A stretch of DNA of 64,000 bases from positions 25,015 to 89,014 of the forward strand of contig CALFBG010000026.1 of the NCBI GenBank assembly GCA_937951685.1, read 5' to 3'. The DNA comes from an uncultured Saprospiraceae bacterium (lineage in GTDB: Bacteria; Bacteroidota; Bacteroidia; Chitinophagales; Saprospiraceae). Under the pieces are notes generated by a model. The model was not told the DNA's origin. It worked only from the letters and a program-made list of their open reading frames with translations, and made no database searches. Positions 43,501 to 46,605 of the stretch are shown here, piece after piece. Positions within the stretch are counted from its first letter, which is position 1. Every line of letters starts with the position of its first letter. Made by a program: the position numbers and the translations under genes.

Positions 43501-46289
43501 ACGTTTTGATTGACGGTTGGTCAATGCCCGTATTAATTAATGATTTGCTAAATGCCTACGAAGCTTTTGTCAAGGAAGAAAGTCCAGCATTGCTGGAAAC
43601 GAATCAACCGGAAGACCGCTACGAGGATTATATCAAATACATTTATGCGCAAGACCCTTACGAAGAGAAGGCTTTTTGGAAAGGATATTTAGCTGATTTT
43701 GAAAGCCCTAGTTTACTACCGTTTATTGATAGCAAACTTGATCGAAACGAAGCAGCTGGAAATGCCCGTGATCTTAGTTTAGACTTAGATGAAACTTTTA
43801 CAGAGCAATTAAGAAACTTTAGCCAACGGAAACACTTAACCGTGAATACGATTATTCAAGGGGTTTGGTCTTTCTTATTGTCAAAATATACGAGCAATGA
43901 ACAAGTAACATTCGGCGTAACTGTTTCTGGTCGACCGACGGATTTACCATCCGTAGAATCGAAGGTTGGTTTATTTATCAATACGCTACCGCTTCACGTG
44001 AAACTAGATGAAACGCAAAGCATTGTTGAGTGGCTAACGGAAGTACAAAAACAACATACCGAAGCAAGAAATTACCAGTATGCTGCCCTCAATGACATTC
44101 AAGCTTGGAATGGAATTACGGGAGATTTCTTCGATAGTATTTTAGTTTTTGAAAATTATCCGATCGGTGAATTATTGGAAAAAGAATGGATGTTGAAGAT
44201 CGAAAACGTGGAGATCAAAGAACAAACCAATTATCCATTAACGATTATTGTTGGTTTGGCAGAAACGCTAACCATTAAATTTAGCTATAACGATCACTTG
44301 ATTGCACCAAGTTACATTGAACTGATCCATCGACATTTTGAACAGCTCTTACGCCAATTGGTAGAAACGGAAAATGCTTTACTTTCCGAACTAGATATTT
44401 TGACGGAAGTCGAAGCACAAAAAATACGGAAGGAATTTATACAAGCGCCCGTCGAGTATCCACAAGATCAAACGATTGTGGATTTGTTTGAAAAACAAGT
44501 AGCCTTGTATCCCAGTCAGGTCGCGCTTGACTTTGAAGGAACAATGTTGACTTATCAAGAGTTAGATGAACGTGCGAATCAGCTTGCTCATCATTTGCTT
44601 CAGCAAGGCGTACAATCAGAGGCACTAATTGTAATTTGTTTGCCGCGTTCTATTGAAATGATTATCGGAATGTTAGGGATTATAAAAGCAGGAGCGGCTT
44701 ATGTTCCCGTTGATCCTAATTATCCTACGGAGCGGATAGATTTCATCTTAAAAGATACGCAGACTGATTTTGTCATTACGGATAATGCAGCGAGTGATTT
44801 TTGGCAGGAGCGAACAACCGTCAAATGTATTGGTTTAAAAGATCAAGCCGCAACGTTAGCGCAAGCAGCTAAAAGTAGCCCACAAGTTGCCATTTCTCCA
44901 AAGGATTTGCTCTACGTAATTTATACCTCTGGATCTACCGGTCAGCCCAAAGGCGTTTTGATCGAACACTTGAATGTCGTTCGCTTATTCAAACACGATG
45001 GAATGTTATTTGATTTTGGTGCGCAAGATGTGTGGACGATGTTTCACTCTTTTTGCTTTGATTTTTCCGTGTGGGAAATGTATGGCGCTTTATTACACGG
45101 TGGAAAACTAATCCTATTGTCGGAAGAAATGACAAAAGATCCTATAGCCCTAGGAGGATTAATCGTCAAAAAGGGAGTAACCGTTTTCAATCAGACGCCC
45201 AATTCCTTTTATCTATTACAAGATTATTTTACCATGACGGATTTAGATTGTCCCATTCGATACGTCATTTTTGGTGGAGAAGCATTGAAGCCGGCATTGT
45301 TGGCACCTTGGAAGAATAGTTATCCTGACTGCCAACTGATCAATATGTACGGAATTACAGAGACGACCGTCCACGTGACGTACAAAGAAATTCTAACGGC
45401 GGACATTCAGGCGGGTTTAAGTAGTATAGGGAAGGCCATTCCGACCTTGAATTGTTACATTTTAGACAAGCAGCAAAAGCTATCTCCGGTAGGAGTGAGT
45501 GGGGAACTTTACGTAGCGGGGGCGGGAGTAGCAAGAGCCTATCTGAATCGACCTGACTTGACCGCGATACGTTTTGTGCAAGTAGCGAATATAACGCCGG
45601 AAAGACTTTATCGGACGGGAGATTTAGCACGTTGGTTGCCCGATGGTAATATGGAGTACTTGGGTAGAATTGATGATCAAGTCAAAATTAGAGGTTACCG
45701 AATTGAATTAGGTGAAATTGAAAAAGTAATGGAAGCATCTGATTTGGTTCGCCGAGCAGTAGTCTTAGCGAAAGAAGATGCCTCCGGAAACCAACGGCTA
45801 GTCGCCTACGTGGTATTTGCTCTTGAAGAAACGGTCAATCAAAGTCAAAAAGAACAGTTGCGAAAGCACCTAAAAACGGTGCTTCCCGCTTATATGATCC
45901 CTTCGATTTTCGTAGCCTTAGCTGCTTTCCCATTAACTTCCAATGGTAAGATCAACAAGAAAGCCTTACCCTTGCCAGAAAGTGCGTCGCTCATTACAAC
46001 GGAATACGTAGCACCGAGAGATCGAGTAGAAACGATTTTACAAGATATTTGGATAAAGTCTTTGGAAGTAGATAAAATCGGTATCCACGATGATTTCTTT
46101 GAACTTGGCGGACATTCAATTCTGGCCACTAGAGTAGTTTCTTTGATTCGACAAGAACTCTCGATTGAATTACCCATTAAAGCGCTATTTCAATTCAACT
46201 CAATCGCAGAACTGGCTAAATATATCAAGGTCATGAAGTATTCCGAAACCAAAGAAAGCGAAGAAGAATTTGAAGTTTTAGATCTATAA
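16491..46289 (+). CDS. Giant eight-module nonribosomal peptide synthetase (9,932 aa)
   Basis: One uninterrupted frame encodes about 1.1 MDa of NRPS. The order is Cstarter-A-T / C-A-T / C-A-T-E / C-A-T-E / C-A-T / C-A-T / C-A-T-E / C-A-T. Carrier serines are at ~982, 2077, 3187, 4702, 6227, 7284, 8334 and 9876; E-domain HH motifs are at ~3370, 4882 and 8520. Each E is preceded by a GGDSI carrier and followed by a DCL-type C domain (LSPxQxGMLFH, HHxLxDGWS), whereas other modules use LCL domains, so the stereochemistry is self-consistent. Predicted chain: X, Dab-like, D-Dab-like, D-X, Val, Thr, D-Leu-like, Thr. It ends 45 residues or so after the last carrier with an acidic tail (KESEEEFEVLDL) and no TE, so another protein must continue or release the chain. 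The ATG at 16491 begins the C-domain core immediately. Confidence 0.97.
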   Translation: MNKLPLHLAQQEVYYDQITDVNSPHYNVGGYVILKGELHKDHFVNAVKDLPTVFDVFQLRFDFQGAMPQCYFAEENLVFEIPELDFSNKLDAPRAAQTWMQSRFEQAFDLQQVQLFEIYLLKIAPQEYWVFSRFHHLMTDGFGFAIMMQHVAKDYTHRITQEEWTAKAPGTYQAEIIGAVEYLSSTSYAKDETYWQSQFDTVPAKLLSPKYKTHSGQQSGRFSLEIPTATRTAFDELAKETGTSLQQLTIAALTIYFGRIAATNNLTLGIPIHKRRNRIQRNLAGMFSGLIPFKSDYQPEQLLKDLIQAVKRQQRSDYRYQNYPISHLNRALHLLAYGRNQVFDVVVNYEPMNFAVDMEGLVTEVKHLSATTGKVLPLEIRWCDYGSEQALELKIDYHLDYFTPPEIEILQARLLFMIGQFEQHLEQKLVDLPLLPTTEKEKLTNYANLIPRTYSPVASLVDAFESQVTKTPKNVALVFGAQSYNYAQLNERSNQLADFLRKNFAIGTGDLVAIHLDRSEWMIIAILGILKTGAAYVPLDQSNPQDRIDYIIQDSACKLVLTPAVLRPFFAQPSAYETHNKLENRVSANALAYLIYTSGSTGKPKGCMIEHHNVLNLIHAQRESFGMTEEEAILQLSNIAFDASVEQIFLALLSGASLHVISKALLLNSEQLVAYLEQQRITHLHTIPSLLKTIKVQAYPALKRVVAGGDKCSVELANAWAQYHDFYNEYGPTETTVTSIVYRLAKGTSVELLNLPIGRPIANTQVFVLNEDGAQLPLGAAGELHIGGAGLAKAYWQRPELTAAKFIDSPFATSTKLYKTGDLVRYEADGNLVFLGRIDEQVKFNGYRIELGEIAAVLQTESSVAQAAVLLQPAQNGEHRLVAYVVPNTTLEKEKLQSYLQAKLPPYMVPAVILELAALPLNANGKLDKSALVNPELSEVLSNKYLAPQTEMEIKLAAIWQAVLGIPKIGVHDNFFELGGHSLHAVRVSSTIKKQLFCEISVKDIFENPNLLTLASWVTQAPKNIVAPIVKVEDRPAELPLSFAQERLWFIDKLEGSQQYHMPGVFRISGNLDSLALERAFKKIVARHEILRTVYKEVEAGFVAQEVLENNWQFSLTTVTNQEQLPKAINNFVQQPFDLAKDYMLRVKLLQLCQEEYVLVIVLHHIAADGWSLAILVEELVKNFGTASTEVLESLPIQYADYALWQKSAVSQQILRNKINYWETQLSGVETLNLSTDFVRPKFQSTQGRLLKHTIPQSLKEDLVALAQAQGSTLFMLLLAAFKVLLYRYSGQKDICVGSPVANRNQNETEALIGFFVNTLALRTNWKENPSFLAFLKAVRTTCLDAYAHQEVPFEQIVDRVVGTRDMSRSPIFQVLFTLQNNPDYSIRKLGDLDLVQEDFMEVAAKFDLSVDLLETPTGIEFSFEYCTDLFLPATIEQMMLHYEKLLSVIVAQPSQSLDELNLVSDQERALILGLTSTTAGESFNAGAKDLSNEQPINLCFEAIAAQHPTAIAVRHHDIAWSYESLNQSANQVARALQAEGIEAGDFVGVYLERSPYVVSALLGILKAGAVYVPLDTQNPKGRIEKMIQNSEARAVICSTAYLPNLVDIAIDTILCLEQSHSVASTGPALALTTPQLITKEKISTYPTTNPENQNEMDSWAYMLYTSGSTGTPKGAISRHNGAMNHLLAEYEDLALADGFRFLQSAGIGSDISVWQILAPLLKAGTLVIIDKYDLLDYDQLLATLERDEINLVEFVPSFAKGLIAHIRSLEVPPSLKNLQWLMFSGEALPVRLVNAWQSLYPHVNLLNAYGPCEASDDISQYQIKNKLHPQLAQVPIGRSIANMNIVILDKLGKLCPIGVAGEICVTGVGVGAGYRGMPEKTAASFVENPFPELLGTTLYRTGDLGKWQADGNLIFLGRMDAQVKIRGHRVELGEIENFLREVAGVAKAHVLVHQENKAPAAVVAFIVAAESDAASTSETAITEDQLWEASAEGLPSYMQPTYFCFVDQLPVNLSDKIDERKLITIFKAQAGKVRSSKKQVAPSNAVEKGIAEIWEGLLQVSVQSIHDDFFELGGHSLLATRVVSLLRKRFEIELPIKQLFVNPTVASLARYIHTTDASVNVDVLAEIVPMTRPEKIPLSFAQERLWFIDKLEGSIHYHIPIVLNLTGTLDVAALEYAFRTIINRHEVLRTVFEEDENGLAYQKILAPLSLDDASSAWKMNYHQAIDFSEEKLERYLQAKIKQAFDLTQDYTLRVELFRRSEKEHQLLLLLHHIASDGWSEAILVEELQIAYAAKLKNEVPELVHLAVQYADYALWQRNYLAGAILGEKLDYWEQHLAGVQELDTPTDFSRPAVQSTRGDRLQYQLDKELYDQLQVLCRQERVSLFMLLLSIFKILLQRYCQQDDICVGTPIANRTQTAIEPLIGFFVNTLALRSNLSNDPDFLDLLAQVKTTTLSAYENQEVPFEKIVDRLNIARDLSRTPIFQIMFALQNNPPAPNLSLGAVDLTIQSTDQLSAKFDLDFDVVETENGLDLTVEYCTDLFRKTTIERLVLHFETLLRAVVANPYQKINSLNMLPATEKASLLGLAAYKNEVWFNRGLQDLSNDLPINVRFENIAAAHPESIAVIHGTRTWSYELVNEKANQIGHSLQQLGIEKGDFVGVYLERTPEFISCLLGILKAGAVYVPLDTQNPTERIEKMMEQSEVKVLISSATLLKNIATTTLQAVLVLEGDAPALIANYNKMGLNCLTSVEVEQADNRNLPNQNELRSFAYLLFTSGSTGLPKGAISRHDGALNHLLAEYEALSLSNGFRFLQSAGIGSDISVWQMLGPLLRAGALVIIDKLDLLDYDCLLSTIEKTKINVVEFVPSYIWGLMDHIKALENKPSLASIDWMLLSGEAVSVKLVNDWKTNYPKIRILNAYGPCEASDDIAQFEVKETLSVNLPRVPIGRPIPNMNIFVLDKQDQLSPIGIAGELCVSGVGVGAGYKGMPAKTAESFVANPFPHTLGDIMYRTGDLARWLEDGNLEFLGRKDNQVKIHGHRVELGEINNLLRQSSKLTEVEVLAHKDQNNKEFLIAFVIVEPTVEQKNIARLELELREDCKVGLPVYMRPTHYCFVEKFPVNLSDKIDANALLKKFFAEGHDKNAISSTTDYLAPRTEIEEKLAIIWQQLLGKDRISVEENFFELGGDSIITIQVVSRARQVGLQIQPRDIFQYQSIAALAKVVKAQAQPIIGEQGVLTGTSPLLPIQSLYFEKEYVKEAPYNQAVLLQIDKNVSARQLEESMTALVAQHDALRFAYTTKNGAWEQAYTDSTATVEQLDLTALTGKAFITTLTENCAAFQTQPKIATGELLKVLWIKTPSTETADRLLMVIHHLAVDGVSWRILLQDLNTALSASFTGTTINLGTKTSSYREWANFLANYATTKPILSQTQHWQNVARAYEPLPIDKKLKKLAKVKDLAAFSLTLDATTTKNLLEKTNTAYRTDINDLLLAALAQTLNTWSGQEKIVIGLEGHGREDLTQQLDISNTVGWFTNIYPVVLTTKHAAPAADLIKSVKEQLRSIPTRGMGYGLLRTWHPDETVRTALAAANWDVVFNYLGQLDNVLTATDWFKEAKEGIGKSEGAQNRLSSALELNAFVLNGCLKLTWSFSKLHFYKKTIEQLAKDYFKNLEKLITHCQTQTSPTWTPNDLGLSSEVSYQALDEFLALPATALGAAEGASIKEEITSLYPLSPIQAGMLFHSLYDETSAHVYIEQYSFDLGEGLKIDCLQAAWDYVLAQHSILRSAFFYDELAMSVQGVYRSVKMPISVIDFTKEANEQAAVLDFLARDHQQTFDFSQAPLMRLNLLHLPSGKYKMVWTCHHILLDGWSMPIIMEELLSAYDHYLTQGETLSLPIRKEDNFEDYIRYLQARDKFEEEAFWTDYLDGFQQPVLLPFAGNTVHRNKGGNSIGHVSLDFNASMTQQFKKFAQAKHLTINTLVQGVWAMLLAKYTASEDVMFGVTVSGRPSDLNKAEERVGLYINTLPLRAKVTPGAQLFPWLTNLQNEQLLTRSYQYNALGEIQQWIGLRGDLFDSILVFENYPMGEVLSQNWSLKIEDVAVKEQTNYLLTIAVNLTDTLHFTFYYNEDLLGASYVEMIKNHFGQALKQFLIPKVKTIAAVELANSLEQKNLQKNFQAPSQAYPKTKSLVACFETQASQSADRIALVFENEVYRYAELNQLSNQFAQFLTQEFALQKEDFVALQVERSEWMIIALLGILKTGAAYVPINIENPKARIDYIIKDSNCKLVVNENIIAQFKAKQTSYDTANLDNGIAADNLAYLIYTSGSTGLPKGCLVEHGGVVNLIYAQQQNFSITANERILQLSNIAFDASVEQIFLALLSGAALHLVARTVLLDAEALSNYIQTHKITHLHTVPSLLRTIPVKKYAALQRVIAGGDKCSIDLANEWAYYHDFYNEYGPTETSITAIQFKVPAQTVFQGTTLPIGKPIANTKVYVLDEQRNNLPIGAVGELYLGGAGVTRGYFNRAELTAERFVKLRQAKGNRVYRTGDLVRWLPDGNIEFVGRVDEQVKVNGYRIELGEIEAAIQKEPSVTSCAVLYQENGQGRPQLVAYVVAKENHTTEHLVATLQTKLPAYMIPTAIFPLAALPLNANGKIDKKALVNLEPTVSSTTDFVEAKNELEASLISIWEQLLKRNPIGIHDNFFELGGDSIVTIQLVSRIKKAGYHLLPKDVFEHQTIHELAQAIQQSKHQIVAEQGRLTGTAALLPIQRWFFDQATATPAHFNQGILLATKKSLDENLLGQAIKAIAAHHDALSFSYQNTAQRYGTPSINLEIVNLLAINTVENLASEITKVSNQYQQSLNLAEGVLMKAVLIKTPAFESEDRLLLIIHHLVVDGVSWRILLDHLETALFALHNHQKIDLGIKTSSFRQWTAALQNYATSPQAMAQLSYWENLGKITAELPVDFTSEEVNTQRDVARYRLSLDADLTEALLRAANQSYHTEINDLLLAALAQTITRWSAQNQVIIGLEGHGREPLFADLDTSNTVGWFTNLYPVALSLETEMSPSDVIKSVKAQLRAVPEKGMAYGALRYLHPDQNVRKQLAHPAASILFNYMGQLDNVVSDSPWFEMAEEGAGADTAPDFPFAHQFVIGAEVRAGMLQLTWDYATTQYKPETIADLAKAYLNDLTNLIQHCQAKPVAEKTVSDYGLPTSIDYRALDQFLNTREENGKLRSTQIDAIYPLSPLQAGMLFHGLFDDTAVAYKEQLSFNLANQIDIVALQQAWSAILQDHTILRSAFFYHELSIPVQVVYQDVDLDFAVVDFSQFTATEQATRLADYLVEDYHAGFDFDLAPLMRIRVVKLSNQYKMIWTFHHILLDGWSTSILLERLLNYYKAFSQGVALPARAPEKFEDYIQYVQAQDKFAAADFWKKYLDGFDTPSLLPFVDNKKDRNKGGTSLSEISLTFEEAFTQQIQRFAQENHLTVNTLVQGVWAILLANYTANQDVVFGVTVSGRPADLAEAEARIGLYINTLALRVNLADFDSVQAYLTDLQKGHTAAREYQYAALNEVQQWSGVQGDFFDSLMVYENYPTQELGAEDWLLDMEEIEVKEQTNYLLTLMVSLKNQLKIKFSFNDQLLASDYVAMMKQHFELVLQEIITKGKDQLSELELLSPPEKAELLVDFNDTVEDYPLGHNLVDLFEAQVKANPQQTALVCSGKSLSYCALDKLANKLAHYLRNEGVQEGTLVGICIDRSLEMVISILGILKAGGVYLPIASDYPQERINYMIDNAQAKFIICNKVYTEIFKDKENLSIIQVEYDWLKINEASKQKLPLSLNAKSKLYVMYTSGSTGNPKGVLIKHQSVVRLIFNRSLNFLNEETVLYQYAPISFDASTFEIWGALLKGGTLVIASPELKSLEGISEELKSAGVNTLWLTAGLFHLAVENYLPFFKGLKYLLSGGDSINATRVQQLLTTHQELVFINGYGPTESTTFATTHRIDNLDQLSLKHNSIGKPIGNTKTYILHPNRTSLAPLACYGELCLAGPGLSLGYIGDEALTAQKFIDNPYGKGDYGKLYRTGDLARWLPNGEIEYLGRIDDQIKLRGYRIELGEIEAVLQQSKLVAQCVVIANTDSTGNKQLVAYVRPEQSFDEKALKRYLKSKLPAYMVPAMIIEVPAFSLSANGKIDRKKLPTPDASSLVAQHYLAPRNAMENRLVDIWKNLLQVAQIGIRDNFFDLGGHSLLVMRLVAAIRSEFDVALSIRDIFVYNKIEDLAQQISQQKVHAQIPKISNQKRPATIPLSFAQERLWFIDQLAGSLHYHIPALFKLAGSLDVQALEEAFQAIIERHEILRTVYDENEAGVLSQWVMAIADRSWTMQRTDCSTTSLAQLCEASINRPFDLASDFMIRAELFQVSATENYLLIVLHHIAADGWSVPIFVEEFAAFYEARKAKQKLDLAPLAIQYADYAIWQKEYLEGSLLEEKLGYWEQQLQGVSPLNLPTDFKRPAVQQNTGKVLQFDFDPSLSTQLQALAQQEEVTLYMLLLSVFKVLLYKYSGQEDICVGSPVANRVQTEIEPLIGFFVNTLALRSDLSNNPAFKTLLAQVKATSLDAYNNQDVPFEKIVDRLAYNRDRSRTPLFQVLFSLENQTEALDLALGELKITPAPFEQDTAKFDLSFQLTQNKNGITALVEYNTDLFLPETIERMHAHFELLLACVVENTSVRIDQLKMLSAAEEKQILESFNPKKIIYPKTDTIVDLFERQVRFTPENSAVDFAGETLSYLELDERANQLANYLRGKGVKEDTLVVLCIEPSIEMIISILGILKAGGAYVPIDPTYPKERINYILDDSNAQLVITNEAHRTLLTELVDVELLFVTSFWENLQKEPVTKPITNLAAANLAYIIYTSGSTGLPKGVLVEHCNVVSLFRHKPETYDFGAADVWTMFHSFCFDFSVWEIFGALLHGGKLIIVPKDIARDTAAFADLLVKEKVTVLNQTPGAFYLLQENYLAQQATTSLRYVIFGGEALSPSKLAAWSERYTDCKLINMYGITETTVHVTYKELTAEDIRLGISNIGKSLPNLRCYLLDTSKALSPIGVLGELYVAGAGVVRGYLNRRKLNAERFIDHPLSTDGKLYRTGDLAKWLPNGDLEYLGRIDNQVKIRGYRIEIGEIETVLQQATAVAQCVVIAHQDINGDPRLIAYVVPEDDFNEATQQEIQEYLKAQLPEYMLPSLLVKLAALPLTPNGKINKKALPQPDFTALRSGKYVAPRNVVEEQLVAIWANLLNVEKVGVADNFFELGGHSLLATRLVSAIRKALAKELKIATLFAHPTVAELAKVLSEQQPADALIIEKATRPGHIPLSFAQERLWFIDQLEGSTHYHIPMVFELTGTVDPIALEAAFVAILERHEILRTVYKTEAGIAYQEVVALSDRPWKLNLVTEALTAATLENYIEQELNQAFDLSNDFLLRVSLLTQEAGTQVLVIVMHHIASDGWSEPIFLAELQALYQAAKAKVPANLPVLAIQYADFAIWQRSYLNPERLNQQLSFWETQLANLEPLDLLTDFTRPAIQSTNGGHEHFVINEKLAAGLRKLAQQEDLTLYILLLSVFKILLYKYTGQTDICVGTPIANRTQGELEPLIGFFVNTLAIRTEVDAIKTMNEFWQQVKTNTLAAYEHQEVPFEKVVDRLVTTRDRSRNPLFQVVFTVDHATSEAEISLSDLTMKPLAYEQAIAKFELSFNVIDTGKTLALNVEYGSDLFLPATIQRMVKHFENLLANVVANPVSLIGELEMLDTAEQKRLVEEFNASEKAYPQDETLLMLVERQIAKTPNLPALVSGTETLSYSDLDHRANQVAQNLIQQGVQANTLVPICLDRSVDLIVSMLAILKVGASYVPVDPQYPSSRIEFILKDTQATHLISTVEYESKLPKAATQVIFIENIASALAVPIPISSAATATDIAYVIYTSGSTGQPKGVLVPHRPLVNLIHWHWDQYEVTAASRSTLVAGVGFDASIVEIWPYLTAGGSLYVLPEEVRVAPDQLVKFYQENKITHSFVPTVLVSEMVKITKNVALPLNYLLTGGDSLGPIDITGLSYRILNNYGPTESTVVTTIYELQAIDQTRSPLIGKPIHNVKIYLLDSSGHLVPPGVIGELYIGGAGLAKAYLDRPALTAEKFITDKFSISDNARLYKTGDLAYWLPDGSLAFVGRKDNQVKIRAHRIELGEIENAMQQSGLLEKAVVLARSDANGHKRLVAYVVPLKSAETTGLDKAALITYLKAQLPEYMVPAIYIELAALPLTANGKINRKVLPEPNFESERTNEFVAPQTDLQKMLATVWSNLLQVEKISIYDNFFELGGDSIITIQVVSRVKQAGYALHTRDLFEHQTIAELAAKIEAANEVITGEQGVLSGNVSLLPIQKWFLAKSNAATVQFNQAALLNLNASVEREALQATLNAIVAQHDALRFEYHQTGDSWEQSYQNPFDSLEIVDWSERSAMDETVLSEQIKVVCEAAQQSVTLEKGRHFKVVWIKTPVNEKDNRLFIVAHHLVIDGVSWRILLEHLALGLQAASEGETIQLGLKSSAYREWTTGLKILSESPRMLAQEKYWSKVQSDFKPLPTDIVPAAVVPVTMESVQEFTVHLAEPLTTALLKEVNRAYQTEINDILLSALAQTISEWSGENQISVGLEGHGREDILPLLDLSNTIGWFTSLYPVSLSIEKSNMSGEGMDKLLKAVKGQLRNIPDKGIGYGILQYYKNEVPTSLKSWDITFNYLGQLDNLVNDSPWLSPAKESAGESIGKDFIFENKLELNCAVAAQQLNMSWSYSTLNYQAETIEKLAKRFVLNLTKLIKHCQAKETIEYTAEDYGLTGLVHYQALDRFLAVEEQGVSRKQLLDSLYRLSPLQEGMLFHGLYDDESKAYREQYSFDLPEGVVVGALKSAWKHVVDQHSILRTAFIYDELSIPVQCVYSSVELPFEVLDYSRFKPEVLTEELTKLLAEDHQTSFDFKKAPLFRITLVKVGATAYKMMLTCHHVLIDGWSMPVLINDLLNAYEAFVKEESPALLETNQPEDRYEDYIKYIYAQDPYEEKAFWKGYLADFESPSLLPFIDSKLDRNEAAGNARDLSLDLDETFTEQLRNFSQRKHLTVNTIIQGVWSFLLSKYTSNEQVTFGVTVSGRPTDLPSVESKVGLFINTLPLHVKLDETQSIVEWLTEVQKQHTEARNYQYAALNDIQAWNGITGDFFDSILVFENYPIGELLEKEWMLKIENVEIKEQTNYPLTIIVGLAETLTIKFSYNDHLIAPSYIELIHRHFEQLLRQLVETENALLSELDILTEVEAQKIRKEFIQAPVEYPQDQTIVDLFEKQVALYPSQVALDFEGTMLTYQELDERANQLAHHLLQQGVQSEALIVICLPRSIEMIIGMLGIIKAGAAYVPVDPNYPTERIDFILKDTQTDFVITDNAASDFWQERTTVKCIGLKDQAATLAQAAKSSPQVAISPKDLLYVIYTSGSTGQPKGVLIEHLNVVRLFKHDGMLFDFGAQDVWTMFHSFCFDFSVWEMYGALLHGGKLILLSEEMTKDPIALGGLIVKKGVTVFNQTPNSFYLLQDYFTMTDLDCPIRYVIFGGEALKPALLAPWKNSYPDCQLINMYGITETTVHVTYKEILTADIQAGLSSIGKAIPTLNCYILDKQQKLSPVGVSGELYVAGAGVARAYLNRPDLTAIRFVQVANITPERLYRTGDLARWLPDGNMEYLGRIDDQVKIRGYRIELGEIEKVMEASDLVRRAVVLAKEDASGNQRLVAYVVFALEETVNQSQKEQLRKHLKTVLPAYMIPSIFVALAAFPLTSNGKINKKALPLPESASLITTEYVAPRDRVETILQDIWIKSLEVDKIGIHDDFFELGGHSILATRVVSLIRQELSIELPIKALFQFNSIAELAKYIKVMKYSETKESEEEFEVLDL
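19555..22830 (+). other. NRPS module 2: C-A-T, Dab-like
   Basis: LCL-type C (HHIAADGWS ~1164). The A domain has an atypical core: GIGSDISVWQILAPLL, VEFVPS, LMFSGEA and NAYGPCEASDDIS give the code DIWEMSADDK. This is two changes from DIWELTADDK, the code I recall for 2,4-diaminobutyrate domains in Pseudomonas peptides. Its A10 loop reads NLSDKIDE instead of NGKIDKK, a feature shared with three other A domains in the window. The carrier Ser is 2077. Confidence 0.7.
22860..27560 (+). other. NRPS module 3: C-A-T-E, D-(Dab-like)
   Basis: LCL-type C (HHIASDGWS ~2272); A domain with code DIWELSADDK, one change from the recalled Dab code. The carrier is of the GGDSI type (Ser 3187). The epimerase has HHLAVDGVSW (~3370), EGHGRE, NTVGWFTN and FNYLGQLD. 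The module should present a D-residue to the DCL-type C domain that follows. Confidence 0.75.
27580..32095 (+). other. NRPS module 4: C-A-T-E, D-residue (code DAEHIGEITK)
   Basis: DCL-type C domain (YPLSPIQAGMLFH; HHILLDGWS ~3856) as expected after an epimerase. The A domain (YTSGSTGLPKG ~4316) reads DAEHIGEITK and shares FDASVEQIFLALLSG with module 1, so the two modules probably load the same unassigned amino acid. Carrier GGDSI (Ser 4702). Epimerase with HHLVVDGVSW (~4882). Confidence 0.75.
32105..35290 (+). other. NRPS module 5: C-A-T, predicted Val
   Basis: DCL-type C (YPLSPLQAGMLFH; HHILLDGWS ~5363). The A-domain code DAFWLGGTFK differs from the standard valine code DAFWIGGTFK only by Leu for Ile. 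The residues lie in FDASTFEIWG, TLWLTAG, LLSGGDS and NGYGPTESTTF. Carrier Ser 6227 sits in FFDLGGHSLLVMR. Confidence 0.82.
35320..38465 (+). other. NRPS module 6: C-A-T, predicted Thr
   Basis: LCL-type C (HHIAADGWS ~6411). The A-domain code DFWNIGMVHK is the exact threonine code, read from FDFSVWEIFG, VLNQTPG, VIFGGEA and NMYGITETTVH. Carrier Ser 7284. Confidence 0.88.
38490..42990 (+). other. NRPS module 7: C-A-T-E, D-(Leu-like)
   Basis: LCL-type C (HHIASDGWS ~7468). The A-domain code DAVFLGNVVK differs from the leucine code DAWFLGNVVK at position 239 (Val for Trp; GFDASIVEIWP), so an aliphatic residue is likely but Leu is not certain. Carrier GGDSI (Ser 8334). Epimerase with HHLVIDGVSW (~8520). 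Confidence 0.7.
43020..46289 (+). other. NRPS module 8: C-A-T, predicted Thr, terminal carrier
   Basis: DCL-type C (YRLSPLQEGMLFH; HHVLIDGWS ~9003) after the epimerase. The A-domain code DFWNIGMVHK again is the threonine code. The carrier (Ser 9876 in FFELGGHSILATR) is the last domain, followed by a short charged tail that could dock to a partner protein. Confidence 0.85.
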
Positions 46290-46303
46290 AGAAGCTGTTA
46301 TTT

Positions 46304-46380
46304 AACAACCTTTGGATACCGCCTATCTTAGTGCTTGCACTAACGAGTAAGCTTGCTAGTATGGCGGTACCATCGTTGTT
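46304..46380 (+). terminator. Nested inverted repeat downstream of the giant NRPS
   Basis: Three nested stems can be seen: AACAAC (46304-46309) / GTTGTT (46375-46380), TACCGCC (46317-46323) / GGCGGTA (46363-46369), and an inner hairpin TTAGTGC (46328-46334) / GCACTAA (46337-46343). The tail ccttttctc is only modestly T-rich. It starts 15 bases after the stop codon, so a terminator or transcript-end structure is the simplest reading. Confidence 0.55.
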
Positions 46381-46524
46381 CCTTTTCTCACAGTAAATTC
46401 CGGCTTAAGTACTTCACTGCACGATTGTTTTTATAAACTAATCCTCTTTTTTCATTCCTTTTTTTTAAAACATAATGAAGGCATTTTTTTGGGTTGAAAC
46501 AACGAAAAACGGGTGTTTTTTGAC

Positions 46525-46583
46525 TAGTAGGAGACTACTAAAGGCTAGTTTAGAGAAGTGTTAAAATGATAGCTTCTAGCTAT
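46525..46583. repeat. Pair of short perfect hairpins ahead of the hybrid gene
   Basis: TAGTAG-GAGA-CTACTA (46525-46540) and ATAGCT-TCT-AGCTAT (46569-46583). The second overlaps the expected -33 area of the proposed promoter and could be an operator. No binding protein is encoded in the window. Confidence 0.35.
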
Positions 46584-46605
46584 TTTATAACTCTCTCGAA
46601 GTTTT

